From NCBI GenBank assembly GCA_039029275.1, contig JBCCGL010000017.1, positions 51,112 to 115,111 of the forward strand: a stretch of 64,000 nucleotides of DNA. The letters are read 5' to 3'. The first letter of the stretch is position 1. Each line of letters opens with the position of its first letter. The position numbers were made by a program, and so were the translations under genes. Source of the DNA: JBCCGL01 sp039029275 (GTDB lineage: Bacteria; Pseudomonadota; Gammaproteobacteria; JBCCGL01). Of this stretch, positions 1 to 7,892 are shown piece by piece. The notes below the pieces were generated by a model. The model saw only the letters and a program-made list of their open reading frames with translations, was not told where the DNA came from and did not search any database.

Positions 1-282
1 GTAGACAACGTCCATTGATGGGCTGTAAATGTCGCTGCCGTCGATGTAAATGCTACCGTTGAGGGTACACCCTTCGATCACGTCATTCATGCGGTTCAGG
101 CAACGCAAGAAGGTTGACTTACCGCAGCCCGATGGACCAATCAGCGCGGTTACCTGATTGGCGTGTATGTCAATCGACACATCGTGTAATGCCTGCTTTT
201 CGCCATAGTAAACGTTGACGTTTTGCGCGCTGATTTTCGCCATATTTGAGCCAATACTCAGAATTTCGGTTTGTGAATTCAT
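1..282 (-). CDS. pstB: Phosphate ABC transporter ATP-binding protein PstB (partial, N-terminal 94 residues)
   Basis: Energises high-affinity phosphate import by hydrolysing ATP on the cytoplasmic face of the PstCA channel. Only the first 94 codons are present, because the gene runs off the left edge of the window. The Walker A motif GPSGCGKS is intact and is followed by FLRCLNRMND, which is typical of PstB. Either the ATG at 282 or the in-frame ATG at 243 (MAKISAQ) could be the start; the second is closer to the usual family N-terminus. It begins about 20 nt after pstA and is the last pst gene visible. phoU would be expected beyond the edge but cannot be seen. Family assignment is firm; the start is uncertain. 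Confidence 0.93.
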   Translation of the reverse strand, partial: MNSQTEILSIGSNMAKISAQNVNVYYGEKQALHDVSIDIHANQVTALIGPSGCGKSTFLRCLNRMNDVIEGCTLNGSIYIDGSDIYSPSMDVVY

Positions 283-302
283 TTCGATTTAGTCCGCGTG
301 GC

Positions 303-1607
303 TTACCATTTTCGTTCGAAGCGGGCGCGCAAAATCACGGCGATCAAATTCATCACTACCAGAAACGCGAGGATAACCATGATCGCCGCGGCGGTCTTTT
401 CGACAAAACCGCGTTCGGCACTTTCCGCCCAAAGATAAACCTGCACAGGTAGCGCCGCAGACGGATCAAGCGGTGAGCCGGGAACGCTGACGACGAACGC
501 GACCATGCCGATCATTAACAAGGGTGCCGTTTCTCCCAGCGCTTGAGCGAGGCCGACAATCGTGCCGGTGAGCGTGCCCGGCATTGCCAGCGGTAACACG
601 TGGTGTAATACCGTTTGCACCGGCGATGCACCCATTGCGAGCGCGGCCTGCCGGATCGAGGGAGGCACCGCTTTGATCGACGCGCGACACGCAATAATGA
701 TGGTTGGCAGTGTCATCAGTGACAAGACAACGCCACCCACCAGCGGGGTTCCTCTGGGCAATCCGAAGACGTTGAGGATAATCGCCAGACCCATCAATCC
801 GAAAATGATGGATGGAACCGCAGCAAGGTTGTTTATGTTTGCTTCGATGATGTCGGTCAGGCGATTTTTGGGTGCAAACTCTTCGAGATAGATTGCTGCG
901 GCAACGCCCAGTGGAAACGACAACAAAAAGCACACCAGCAGCGCGTAAAAGGAACCCATAATCGCGCTGCCAATTCCCGCCAGTTCTGGCGAACGCGAGT
1001 CGCCGTTTGAGAAAAACGCCCAGTTAAACGTGGTACGCACACGACCCTGTTCAACCAGCGTGTCGTACCATGCGAGCTGCTGATCGGTGACTTTGCGGCG
1101 TTTTTCTTCAATGTCCCGTGGCGCGTTACCCTTGTGAATCTGATCGATATCCGATGCGGCCAAAACCCATACAGACGCGGTTTCGCCAAACTTGTCCGGG
1201 TTTTCGCTCAGCCATGCCTGAAGTTGCAGCGCTGCACCAGCTGACAACATTTTTGCAAGTGCGCGTTTGTCGCGGCGTTGAGAAACACCCGGAAACTGCG
1301 CGTAAAAAGAAGTACGCAAAGCCTTTTTATATTTTCCGGACTGCAGTGCTTCTTCAGTGAGTGGCAAATCAATGCCCAGAGATTCGGATGACATTTCCAC
1401 GTCGACACTTAATTCCGTTCGGAAAAATGCCGACGTGCCGGAAGAAAACACGGTAGTGAGCAGTGTCAGCAACGCCAGCGCCCCACAACAAATCGCTGCA
1501 ATCCCGAAAAAGCGAAAACGTTTTTCCGCGCGGTAGCGCTTCTTTAGTCGGGCCTTTGCGGTTTCGCTTATTTGCAAGCCTCCTGTATGTGATGCTCGCT
1601 TAGTCAT
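303..1607 (-). CDS. pstA: Phosphate ABC transporter permease PstA, long form
   Basis: Inner-membrane permease subunit that pairs with PstC to move phosphate released by PstS. At 434 residues it is much longer than the roughly 300-residue E. coli protein. A first membrane segment (about residues 34-55) is followed by a soluble stretch to about residue 215, matching the DUF3333-type N-terminal extension of long PstA proteins. The C-terminal half carries the binding-protein-dependent permease signature (ALAMGASPVQTVLHHVLP) that contacts PstB. The ATG overlaps the end of pstC by 8 nt, implying translational coupling. The tail of the permease domain ends in a typical basic segment. Confidence 0.93.
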   Translation of the reverse strand: MTKRASHTGGLQISETAKARLKKRYRAEKRFRFFGIAAICCGALALLTLLTTVFSSGTSAFFRTELSVDVEMSSESLGIDLPLTEEALQSGKYKKALRTSFYAQFPGVSQRRDKRALAKMLSAGAALQLQAWLSENPDKFGETASVWVLAASDIDQIHKGNAPRDIEEKRRKVTDQQLAWYDTLVEQGRVRTTFNWAFFSNGDSRSPELAGIGSAIMGSFYALLVCFLLSFPLGVAAAIYLEEFAPKNRLTDIIEANINNLAAVPSIIFGLMGLAIILNVFGLPRGTPLVGGVVLSLMTLPTIIIACRASIKAVPPSIRQAALAMGASPVQTVLHHVLPLAMPGTLTGTIVGLAQALGETAPLLMIGMVAFVVSVPGSPLDPSAALPVQVYLWAESAERGFVEKTAAAIMVILAFLVVMNLIAVILRARFERKW

Positions 1608-2976
1608 ATTTTTCTCGGTATTTTTTAACGATGTGCAAGGCCAGAATATTCAGCATTAGTGTGACAACAAACAGCATGAGTCCCAGTGCAAATGCGGCAA
1701 GAGTTTTTGCGCTGTCGAATTCCTGATCGCCAACCAGAATGGTCACGATTTGTACGGTCACTGTTGTTACGTTGGCGAGTGGATTCACCGTTAGATTCGC
1801 GGCGAGGCCGGCAGCCATGACGACAATCATGGTTTCGCCGATGGCGCGCGAAACCGCCAGCAGAATCGAGCCTGCAATTCCGGGTAGCGCCGCCGGAAAA
1901 ACAACCTTTTTAATGGTTTCCGACTTTGTCGCGCCAAGACCCAGCGATGCTTCTCTTAACGATTGCGGTACAGCGCTAATCACGTCATCGGATAAAGACG
2001 AAACAAAGGGAATAATCATCACTCCCATGACAACCCCGGCAGCCAGAGCGCTTTCAGACGAAGTCGACAAACCGGCTGCTGTGCCGAGATCGCGAACAAA
2101 GGGCGCCACCGTCAATGCTGCAAAAAATCCGTAAACAACGGTTGGAATTCCGGCGAGAATCTCCAGCAACGGTTTGACAATTCTGCGGGTTGTCGCGCTG
2201 GCGTATTCCGCCAGATAGATCGCGGCGAGAAGCCCAACGGGAACAGCCACCAGCATGGCGAGAAATGCAATTTGCAATGTGCCGACAAACAGTGGGATCG
2301 CCCCGAACGCACCTGAGCTGCCGGCCTGATCTGCGCGCATTGCTATTTGCGGGCTCCATTTGGTGCCGAATAAAAACTCGGTAATCGGTACCAACTCAAA
2401 AAACCGCAGGCTTTCAAAAATCAGAGTCGCGACAATTCCGATGGTGGTACAAATCGCGACACCGGAACTGAAAAACAGGAAAACGCGGAGGAACTTTTCG
2501 ACGTTGTCGCGCGCTTTAAAGGTGGGTCTAAGCTTCAGGTAACCGAACAGCGCACCCGCCAGAAGAACCGCGATAAATAACATCGCTTTGGCGATGGTTG
2601 AAGTCGAGTGAATGGCTTTGTATTCGTCTGCCAGCGCCGCGCCTGCCTCGTCTACTGGCTTGAGCACGCCGCTCGCTATGTTGGCGATTTCCGTGTAGCG
2701 GATGCTGATTTCGTCCGCCGCGATTTCGCCGTACTGCGCGGTAATCGAATCAATCAACGATGACTTGATTACAAAAGGTTCGGCCATCGACCAGAGTGCC
2801 AGAAAGATAACCGCGGGCACGCTGCTACACAGCAACACATAAAACCCATGGTAGCCGGCTCGGGAATGGTTTTTTTCGCGGCCAGACCTTGCAAACACAA
2901 GCGCTTTGTTGCGCGCAAACCAATAGCTTGATCCTGCAATAAGCACAAAGCAGCAGATGTAAATCAGTGCGTTCAA
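1600..2976 (-). CDS. pstC: Phosphate ABC transporter permease PstC, long form
   Basis: Second permease of the Pst phosphate importer in the inner membrane. At 458 residues it is longer than E. coli PstC. It has membrane segments near the N-terminus, a soluble insertion around residues 75-125, and a permease core with the coupling loop LREASLGLGATKSETIKK. The only usable start in this frame appears to be TTG, with no good ribosome binding site, because a stop lies a few codons upstream. Weak initiation would fit low permease levels relative to the binding protein. A terminator-like hairpin separates it from pstS. Function is well supported; the exact N-terminus is not. Confidence 0.92.
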   Translation of the reverse strand: MNALIYICCFVLIAGSSYWFARNKALVFARSGREKNHSRAGYHGFYVLLCSSVPAVIFLALWSMAEPFVIKSSLIDSITAQYGEIAADEISIRYTEIANIASGVLKPVDEAGAALADEYKAIHSTSTIAKAMLFIAVLLAGALFGYLKLRPTFKARDNVEKFLRVFLFFSSGVAICTTIGIVATLIFESLRFFELVPITEFLFGTKWSPQIAMRADQAGSSGAFGAIPLFVGTLQIAFLAMLVAVPVGLLAAIYLAEYASATTRRIVKPLLEILAGIPTVVYGFFAALTVAPFVRDLGTAAGLSTSSESALAAGVVMGVMIIPFVSSLSDDVISAVPQSLREASLGLGATKSETIKKVVFPAALPGIAGSILLAVSRAIGETMIVVMAAGLAANLTVNPLANVTTVTVQIVTILVGDQEFDSAKTLAAFALGLMLFVVTLMLNILALHIVKKYREKYD

Positions 2977-3017
2977 TCGGGACTTGTTTATTTGTGAGCG
3001 ATGATCGACCTAAACGC

Positions 3018-3045
3018 AAAAAACGGAGGCACTGCGTGTGCCCCC
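3018..3045 (-). terminator. Intercistronic terminator/attenuator between pstS and pstC
   Basis: Read on the minus strand, GGGGGCAC and GTGCCTCC form an 8-bp stem (one G-U pair) around a 5-nt loop and are followed by six T residues. It lies just after the pstS stop and before pstC. The likely role is to let the abundant binding protein be made in excess of the permeases, with partial read-through into pstCAB. The structure is seen directly; the attenuation role is inferred. Confidence 0.75.
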
Positions 3046-3071
3046 GCATTGCGCAGTTTGTGTTGCAACAA

Positions 3072-4070
3072 CTACTGCTTCATCGTGATGAGGTTGTCCG
3101 CGGCGTCGACAATCTTTGCTAATTTGTCGCCATCCAGCGGTACCAGCCCGATATCAGCCAGGTAGCCTTCTTCACCGACGGCATCCTCACTGGTGAATTC
3201 CTGCATGTATTCCTGAATACCCGGGACCACGCCTACATGCGCTTTTTTGACATAGAAGAACAGTGGGCGCGACACGGGGTAGTCATAACTCTGGATTGAA
3301 TCGAGCGAAATCTCGACGCCGTTTATGGTCGCCGCCTGAATCTGGTCCAGATTGCTGTCGAGGTAGCTATAACCAAAAATCGCGAATGCATTGGGGTTAG
3401 CGCCAAGCTTTTGAACCATCAGGGTATCGTTTTCGCCCGCCTCAACCACGGCGCCGTCCTCGCGCATCAAGGCACAGTCTTTTTTGTTTGCGGCTTTGAC
3501 TTCGGCATCGCAGCCTGCGCCCATGACCAGTGAATTCCAGGCGTCACGCGTGCCCGAGGTCGGCGGAGGGGTCAGGATTTCGATTTTTGAATCAGGCAAG
3601 CTCGCGTCAATATCGCTCCATTTTTCCGGTTTGGGGCCTTTCTCGGCCATGGCCATCCAGATTTGCTGCGGAGTGAAATCGACCAGCGGGCCGTTGACGC
3701 TGTTGGCAAAGGCGATTCCGTCATTGCCGACAACGATTTCGATGATGTCGGTCACACCGTTTTCCTGACACATCTTCCATTCGGATTCCTTCATTGCGCG
3801 CGACGCGTTGGTGACGTCCGGGTGCTGTACCCCGATACCCGCGCAGAAGAGTTTCATCCCGCCTCCAGTGCCAGTGCTTTCGATCACTGGGGCTCTGTAA
3901 CCTTTGCGGCTTAATTCTTCGGCGACCACCGTAGCAAACGGGTAAACCGTTGAAGATCCCACGATGCGAATTTGTTCGCGCGCGCTCGCTGCGCCTGTTG
4001 CAAGGCTAATCGCAAGACCCAGACAGCAGGACATTGCGGCTTTGCCGGGTAAGCTTTGTCGTTTCATCAT
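3072..4070 (-). CDS. pstS: Periplasmic phosphate-binding protein PstS
   Basis: Captures phosphate in the periplasm and delivers it to PstCAB. The mature region opens with EQIRIVGSSTVYPF, the classic PstS phosphate-contact segment, and contains STGTGGGMK and TPPPTSGTRDAW, both typical ligand loops. A signal peptide ending in ASA precedes it. The frame is open to an ATG at 4094, but the ATGATG pair at 4070/4067 is preferred because GAGATAAAG sits just upstream as a ribosome binding site. This also leaves room for the promoter, whose candidate Pho box lies at 4119-4136. First pst gene after phoBR; strongly phosphate-regulated by inference. Confidence 0.94.
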   Translation of the reverse strand: MMKRQSLPGKAAMSCCLGLAISLATGAASAREQIRIVGSSTVYPFATVVAEELSRKGYRAPVIESTGTGGGMKLFCAGIGVQHPDVTNASRAMKESEWKMCQENGVTDIIEIVVGNDGIAFANSVNGPLVDFTPQQIWMAMAEKGPKPEKWSDIDASLPDSKIEILTPPPTSGTRDAWNSLVMGAGCDAEVKAANKKDCALMREDGAVVEAGENDTLMVQKLGANPNAFAIFGYSYLDSNLDQIQAATINGVEISLDSIQSYDYPVSRPLFFYVKKAHVGVVPGIQEYMQEFTSEDAVGEEGYLADIGLVPLDGDKLAKIVDAADNLITMKQ

Positions 4071-4102
4071 CTTTATCTCATGTCGTTTGTTCATGAGGTG
4101 AG

Positions 4103-4136
4103 ACTTTAGAGAACGATTGTTAGCGAACTATTAGCG
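4103..4136 (-). promoter_or_regulatory. Candidate PhoB box and -10 element upstream of pstS
   Basis: The sense strand carries CGCTAAT-AGTT-CGCTAAC: two 7-bp direct repeats 11 bp apart, the geometry of a PhoB dimer site. About 10 bp further on is TAAAGT, a plausible -10 element, the same layout as E. coli Pho promoters where the box replaces the -35. The repeat sequence differs from the E. coli CTGTCAT consensus. A closely matching pair precedes phoB, which strengthens the call. The box lies in the gap between phoR and pstS. Confidence 0.6.
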
Positions 4137-4138
4137 AT

Positions 4139-5575
4139 TTATGTTTTGTTGATTGGAAGATCGACATGAAAGGTGCTGCCAGTGCCACCTGTCGGGGACG
4201 ATACGGTGACACTTCCGTCGTGCAGGGCCACGATGTGTTTGACGATCGATAAGCCCAGCCCCGTACCCCCAAGGGATCGACTGCGAGCCTTATCAACGCG
4301 GTAAAAACGTTCGAACAGGCGAGGGATATGTTCCGCCGGGATGCCCGGACCCTGGTCGACGATGTCGATGCGTGCAACAGGACTGGAATCGCGTGATTCC
4401 AGCCGGTATGCGCGGAGGTAAACAGGTTTTTCGGGTGCGCTGTATTTGATCGCGTTGTCGAGCAGATTGGTCAGTGCTTGGGTGACAAGTGACTGGTCGA
4501 CGTGGACTTCGAGGTCACTTTCCGCGTCGATCTCAATCGGTATCTGTTTGGCGCTCGCTCTCGCTTCACACAGATCACGCGTTTGTCGCAATAAATCTCC
4601 GAGCGGCTCACGGTGCACCTGTAATAACTGCACGGCGGGTTCGCTTTCCAGTCTCGACAAGGTCAGGAGATCATCAATAATCGCTTCCAGACGGTTGGCT
4701 TGTCTGGACAGAATCACCAAAAATCGATCGAGGTCCTCAGTGTCATCCTTGGCGCCATCCTGCAGCGTTTCGACAAAACCCTTGATCGACGTGATCGGCG
4801 TTTTTAGCTCGTGTGAGACGTTGGCGACAAAATCCGTACGAATGGTTTCAAGGTGCTCGAGCTGAGTCGCCATTCGGTTCATCGCCTCGCCAAGGGCGGC
4901 GATCTCACGAACATCGTAGTCGGGCAACCTGCTGCTAAAACGACCCTCAGAAAATCGGCTGGCACCGTCGATTATGTCTTTCAACGGTGGGTTGACTTTG
5001 CGGTAGAGGTACGCGCTTAGCATTAACGCGCCCAGCGCCAATGCAAGTCCCGCAAAGGTGAGCGTGCGTTGGATGTCCGCCAGCAGGTTGTCAATGTTTT
5101 CCAAGGCGATTGCTGCCCGCACAACGTAGTCAGGCGGCGTTGAATTACCCACGGGTACCGCGATGTAGAGAAGATCTGCATTGAGCGTTGCGCTGTAGCG
5201 TCTGCTGCTCGCTGAATTGTCACCTTGCAGGGCTGCGGCAATTTCCGGGCGGTCCGCGTGATTGTCCATGCTTGCCGTATCTGCGCGCGAGTCGCAAATC
5301 ACCCGACCCGACGTTTCGATCACCGTCATACGAATATCCACGGTGGAATCTTCAGTGAGGCAAGCTTGTCGCACGTCGATTGCGCTGGCGGTTGAGTGGA
5401 TTCGGGATGCGATCAGGCGAGCGCGATCCTCGAGAGTCGATTCCAGATGCTGAATAAAAAATACGCGGAATCGATCACCGCTGTACCAGGTCAAGAGCGC
5501 GAGTGCCAACAACACGATGACGACGCTAACTACGTAGTACGTCCAGATCGAGGTTTTGCGGCTGGTCCTTCGCAC
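4139..5575 (-). CDS. phoR: Phosphate regulon sensor histidine kinase PhoR
   Basis: Membrane histidine kinase that phosphorylates PhoB when phosphate is scarce. Visible parts in order: membrane segment (about 12-32); an extracytoplasmic domain of about 130 residues; second membrane segment (about 172-191); HAMP-like linker; HisKA box FVANVSHELKTP with phospho-acceptor His255; and the ATPase domain with N box NLLDNAIKYS, G1 DQGPGIP and G2 GGTGLGLS. The periplasmic domain is larger than in E. coli PhoR, so it may sense something directly. The start is GTG, 5 nt after the phoB stop, so the two are co-transcribed. Confidence 0.92.
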   Translation of the reverse strand: MRRTSRKTSIWTYYVVSVVIVLLALALLTWYSGDRFRVFFIQHLESTLEDRARLIASRIHSTASAIDVRQACLTEDSTVDIRMTVIETSGRVICDSRADTASMDNHADRPEIAAALQGDNSASSRRYSATLNADLLYIAVPVGNSTPPDYVVRAAIALENIDNLLADIQRTLTFAGLALALGALMLSAYLYRKVNPPLKDIIDGASRFSEGRFSSRLPDYDVREIAALGEAMNRMATQLEHLETIRTDFVANVSHELKTPITSIKGFVETLQDGAKDDTEDLDRFLVILSRQANRLEAIIDDLLTLSRLESEPAVQLLQVHREPLGDLLRQTRDLCEARASAKQIPIEIDAESDLEVHVDQSLVTQALTNLLDNAIKYSAPEKPVYLRAYRLESRDSSPVARIDIVDQGPGIPAEHIPRLFERFYRVDKARSRSLGGTGLGLSIVKHIVALHDGSVTVSSPTGGTGSTFHVDLPINKT

Positions 5576-5580
5576 TGGAT

Positions 5581-6273
5581 TCAGGATTCTTTGAAGCGAT
5601 AACCGATCCCGCGAACGGTTTCGATATAGTGATTGTGCTCGCCGAGTTTTTTGCGCAGACCGACGATGCGGACATCAACCGCGCGTTCGGTGACCACGTA
5701 ATCTTCACCTTTGATGCCATCAACGATTTGATAGCGGGTAAACACCCAGCCCGGGTGTTGGGCGAGAAACAGGAGTAATTGAAACTCGTCTTTCGTGAGC
5801 TGCAATGGTTCGCCGCCGAGCGTCGCTTGAAAGCGCGTTGGGTCTATGACCAGATCGTGGACTTTGAGCACACCGTCCGGGTTGGTCTGCGCGTTTTTCT
5901 GGTGGCGGCGCAACACGGCGCGCACGCGTGCAATTAAGATTTTGGGGCTAAACGGTTTGGCGATATAGTCGTCAGCGCCGAGCTCGAGACCCGTGACGAT
6001 GTCGGATTCCTCGCCTTTTGCTGAAATCATGATGATCGGAATGCTGCGTGTTTCTGATTTCGATTTCAGAGTACGGCAGACCTCCAGGCCATCGACGCCG
6101 GGCAACATTAAATCGAGGAGGACGATGTCGGGCAGTTGCGATTCGATGCTGTTCAGGCCGAGTTCGCCCGACTCAGCACCGCTGACGTCAAAACCTTCGC
6201 GTCGCAGGTTGTAGCGTATTAGCTCGTAAATATCCTCTTCGTCTTCGACGACAAGTACACGTGCATTTTTCAT
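5581..6273 (-). CDS. phoB: Phosphate regulon response regulator PhoB
   Basis: OmpR-family transcription factor activated by PhoR. The receiver domain (1-120) shows the acidic pair after VVVEDEED, phospho-acceptor Asp54 in VLLDLMLPGVDG, and the SAKGEE lysine. The C-terminal winged helix ends with the recognition-helix region RAVDVRIVGLRKKL and the wing ETVRGIGYRF. The 230-residue length is standard. It is the first gene of a phoB-phoR-pstSCAB string. A candidate Pho box about 70 nt upstream suggests autoregulation. Confidence 0.96.
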   Translation of the reverse strand: MKNARVLVVEDEEDIYELIRYNLRREGFDVSGAESGELGLNSIESQLPDIVLLDLMLPGVDGLEVCRTLKSKSETRSIPIIMISAKGEESDIVTGLELGADDYIAKPFSPKILIARVRAVLRRHQKNAQTNPDGVLKVHDLVIDPTRFQATLGGEPLQLTKDEFQLLLFLAQHPGWVFTRYQIVDGIKGEDYVVTERAVDVRIVGLRKKLGEHNHYIETVRGIGYRFKES

Positions 6274-6344
6274 GACGCGGAGTCTAATGCTGCGCGAACA
6301 ATTATGTAACCGCGCACCACAGGTTTAACAAACTCGTAGCAGAA

Positions 6345-6362
6345 CGCTAACGTTTCGCTAAC
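6345..6362 (-). promoter_or_regulatory. Candidate PhoB box upstream of phoB
   Basis: On the strand given here as plus, CGCTAAC-GTTT-CGCTAAC forms two identical 7-bp repeats with 11-bp spacing. The unit matches the pair before pstS. Relative to the gene it controls, its orientation is opposite to that at pstS. It lies in the 140-nt gap between phoB and the methyltransferase gene. The repeat is seen directly; PhoB binding is inferred. Confidence 0.55.
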
Positions 6363-6413
6363 ACGAGCTCACTGAAAACGCGGCGAATCGCGGGTGTCGG
6401 TAGTTCTACGGTG

Positions 6414-7454
6414 TCAGGCGCGCTTTCGTCGGCGGGCATTGGTCCGCTTGCCGCCGACTGCGATCGTATCGGCGTGCAATTTACCCTCAAGCATTGCGCG
6501 TGCGCCGGGACTGATCTCTCCCAGCGTGCTTTTGACGTGCTCGACTTTCGGTTTACCTGAGGAAACGTGCGCATCCAGCGCTTCGCGCATGCAACGCACA
6601 TGTTCATAGGTGCTGCCGCAGCAGCCCCCGATAATGCGCGCGCCAGCGTCGTAAGCGAGTCTCGCGTAGTCGGCCATCAGTTCGGGGTTTCCGCTGTAAC
6701 AAATAACGCCGTCGTTGTACTCGGGAATGCCGCAGTTGCCTTTGGCAACTAATATGTCACCGGGCTTTGCCGCGTTTGCGAGGTTCAAAATCCCGACAAC
6801 AGACTCCGCGGGGCCAAGGCCGCAGTTGGAGCCGTAGGCATGCGGGCTGACGGTTATGTTGCGCGACATTTCTGCGAAATCAGCAGGAGACAGCCCCATC
6901 ATCGTGCTGCCATTGGTATCAAAGCTCAGCGTACAAACAATTGGCAGGTTTGTCGTGCTAGCACCTGCCAGCGCGGCGACAACTTCTTCCTTGGATGACA
7001 TGGTCTCAACCCACATCATGTCAGCGCCGCCCTCAGCGAGTGCTTGCGCCTGTTCGGTAAACGCGGCGGTCGCGGATGCCATGGTTAGGTCGCCCATCGG
7101 CGCGAACAGCTCGCCGGTTGGCCCAATTGACCCCGCAACCAGAACTTCGCGCTCAGTTGCATCGGCAACACTTCGCGCGACCTGGGCGGCGGCACGATTA
7201 AGCTCGACAACGCGAGACTCGTTTTGATGAAGCTTGAGTCGGAACGAATTACCGCCAAAGCTGTTGGTGAGAATGATGTCCGAACCCGCATCGACGAATC
7301 CCTGATGCAGACGCACAATCCTTTCGGGGTGATCGACGTTCCAGGGTTCGGGCGCGTCGCCGGTTTGTAAGCCCATCTCAAACAGATTGGTGCCGGTTGC
7401 GCCGTCGGCGACCAAAAAGCCGCGATCGGCGATCAGTTTTTCGAGTTTGTTCAT
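6414..7454 (-). CDS. bmt: Betaine/homocysteine S-methyltransferase (Bmt-type), riboswitch-controlled
   Basis: Transfers a methyl group to homocysteine to make methionine, using zinc to activate the thiol. The single homocysteine-methyltransferase domain starts with DGATGTNLFEMGLQ. The three zinc-binding cysteines are visible as Cys211 (GSNCGLGP) and Cys278/Cys279 (IGGCCGS). The overall sequence resembles the bacterial Bmt group that uses glycine betaine, but S-methylmethionine or another donor is possible. The frame is open further upstream to 7571, but that start falls inside the riboswitch P1 stem, so the ATG at 7454 (MNKLEKL, 346 residues) is chosen; GGAG lies 12 nt before it. Expression should fall when SAM is plentiful. 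Confidence 0.85.
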   Translation of the reverse strand: MNKLEKLIADRGFLVADGATGTNLFEMGLQTGDAPEPWNVDHPERIVRLHQGFVDAGSDIILTNSFGGNSFRLKLHQNESRVVELNRAAAQVARSVADATEREVLVAGSIGPTGELFAPMGDLTMASATAAFTEQAQALAEGGADMMWVETMSSKEEVVAALAGASTTNLPIVCTLSFDTNGSTMMGLSPADFAEMSRNITVSPHAYGSNCGLGPAESVVGILNLANAAKPGDILVAKGNCGIPEYNDGVICYSGNPELMADYARLAYDAGARIIGGCCGSTYEHVRCMREALDAHVSSGKPKVEHVKSTLGEISPGARAMLEGKLHADTIAVGGKRTNARRRKRA

Positions 7455-7566
7455 GGCGAGTTTTGCTCCAAAAATACGTTTGGTGGCAAAACATCGGAAA
7501 CTCTGCAGGGAATCTGCGAAGAAGTGTGTAACGCCCGTCACCGGCACGGCCAGTGTTGCGTTATCA

Positions 7567-7679
7567 CTCATCTCTCGTCCTGCTGTCGCAGAACGAAGGA
7601 GTTGGCACCTTTTTAAAGTGGTTAGCTTTAAAGGTTGCCCCGGCGTCGTCGGGCCTTTCCCTCAACCGGTCTCGATGAG
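7567..7679 (-). promoter_or_regulatory. SAM-I riboswitch upstream of the homocysteine methyltransferase
   Basis: The minus-strand RNA has the SAM-I (S-box) core in order: P1 strand CUCAUC; GGUUGAGGGA; GGCCCGACGA; CCGGGGCAACC; then AAGGUGCCAACUCC; and a closing GAUGAG that pairs perfectly with the first P1 strand. The conserved GGCCCGA, GCAACC and GGUGCCAA segments are in the expected places. Downstream lies a possible expression-platform hairpin at 7530-7562 (outer AACGC/GCGTT and inner CCGT/ACGG stems). The ribosome-binding GGAG sits beside a short TTTTG/CAAAA stem. No clear T-tract follows, so control may be translational. Confidence 0.88.
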
Positions 7680-7892
7680 TTGCTATTGCGCGTGACTCTA
7701 GTCAATTGCACTTGATTCGTCAACGTCTCCAAACGCTGCGGTCCACTCGGAACTGTCAGGAATGTAAGGTTTAAGGTCTTGCTATTGCAGTGGCACAGAC
7801 AAAGTCAAAGCGGATATAATTACCCCGCTGCATGTGCGCGGATTATCTGGTGCAGCAAAGTTCTTACGACGGATTTGAGGCACTGTCTGAAA

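Noticed and set aside
7455..7571. N-terminal extension of the homocysteine methyltransferase
   Set aside because: The upstream ATG lies within the riboswitch P1 stem and the added residues do not match the family.
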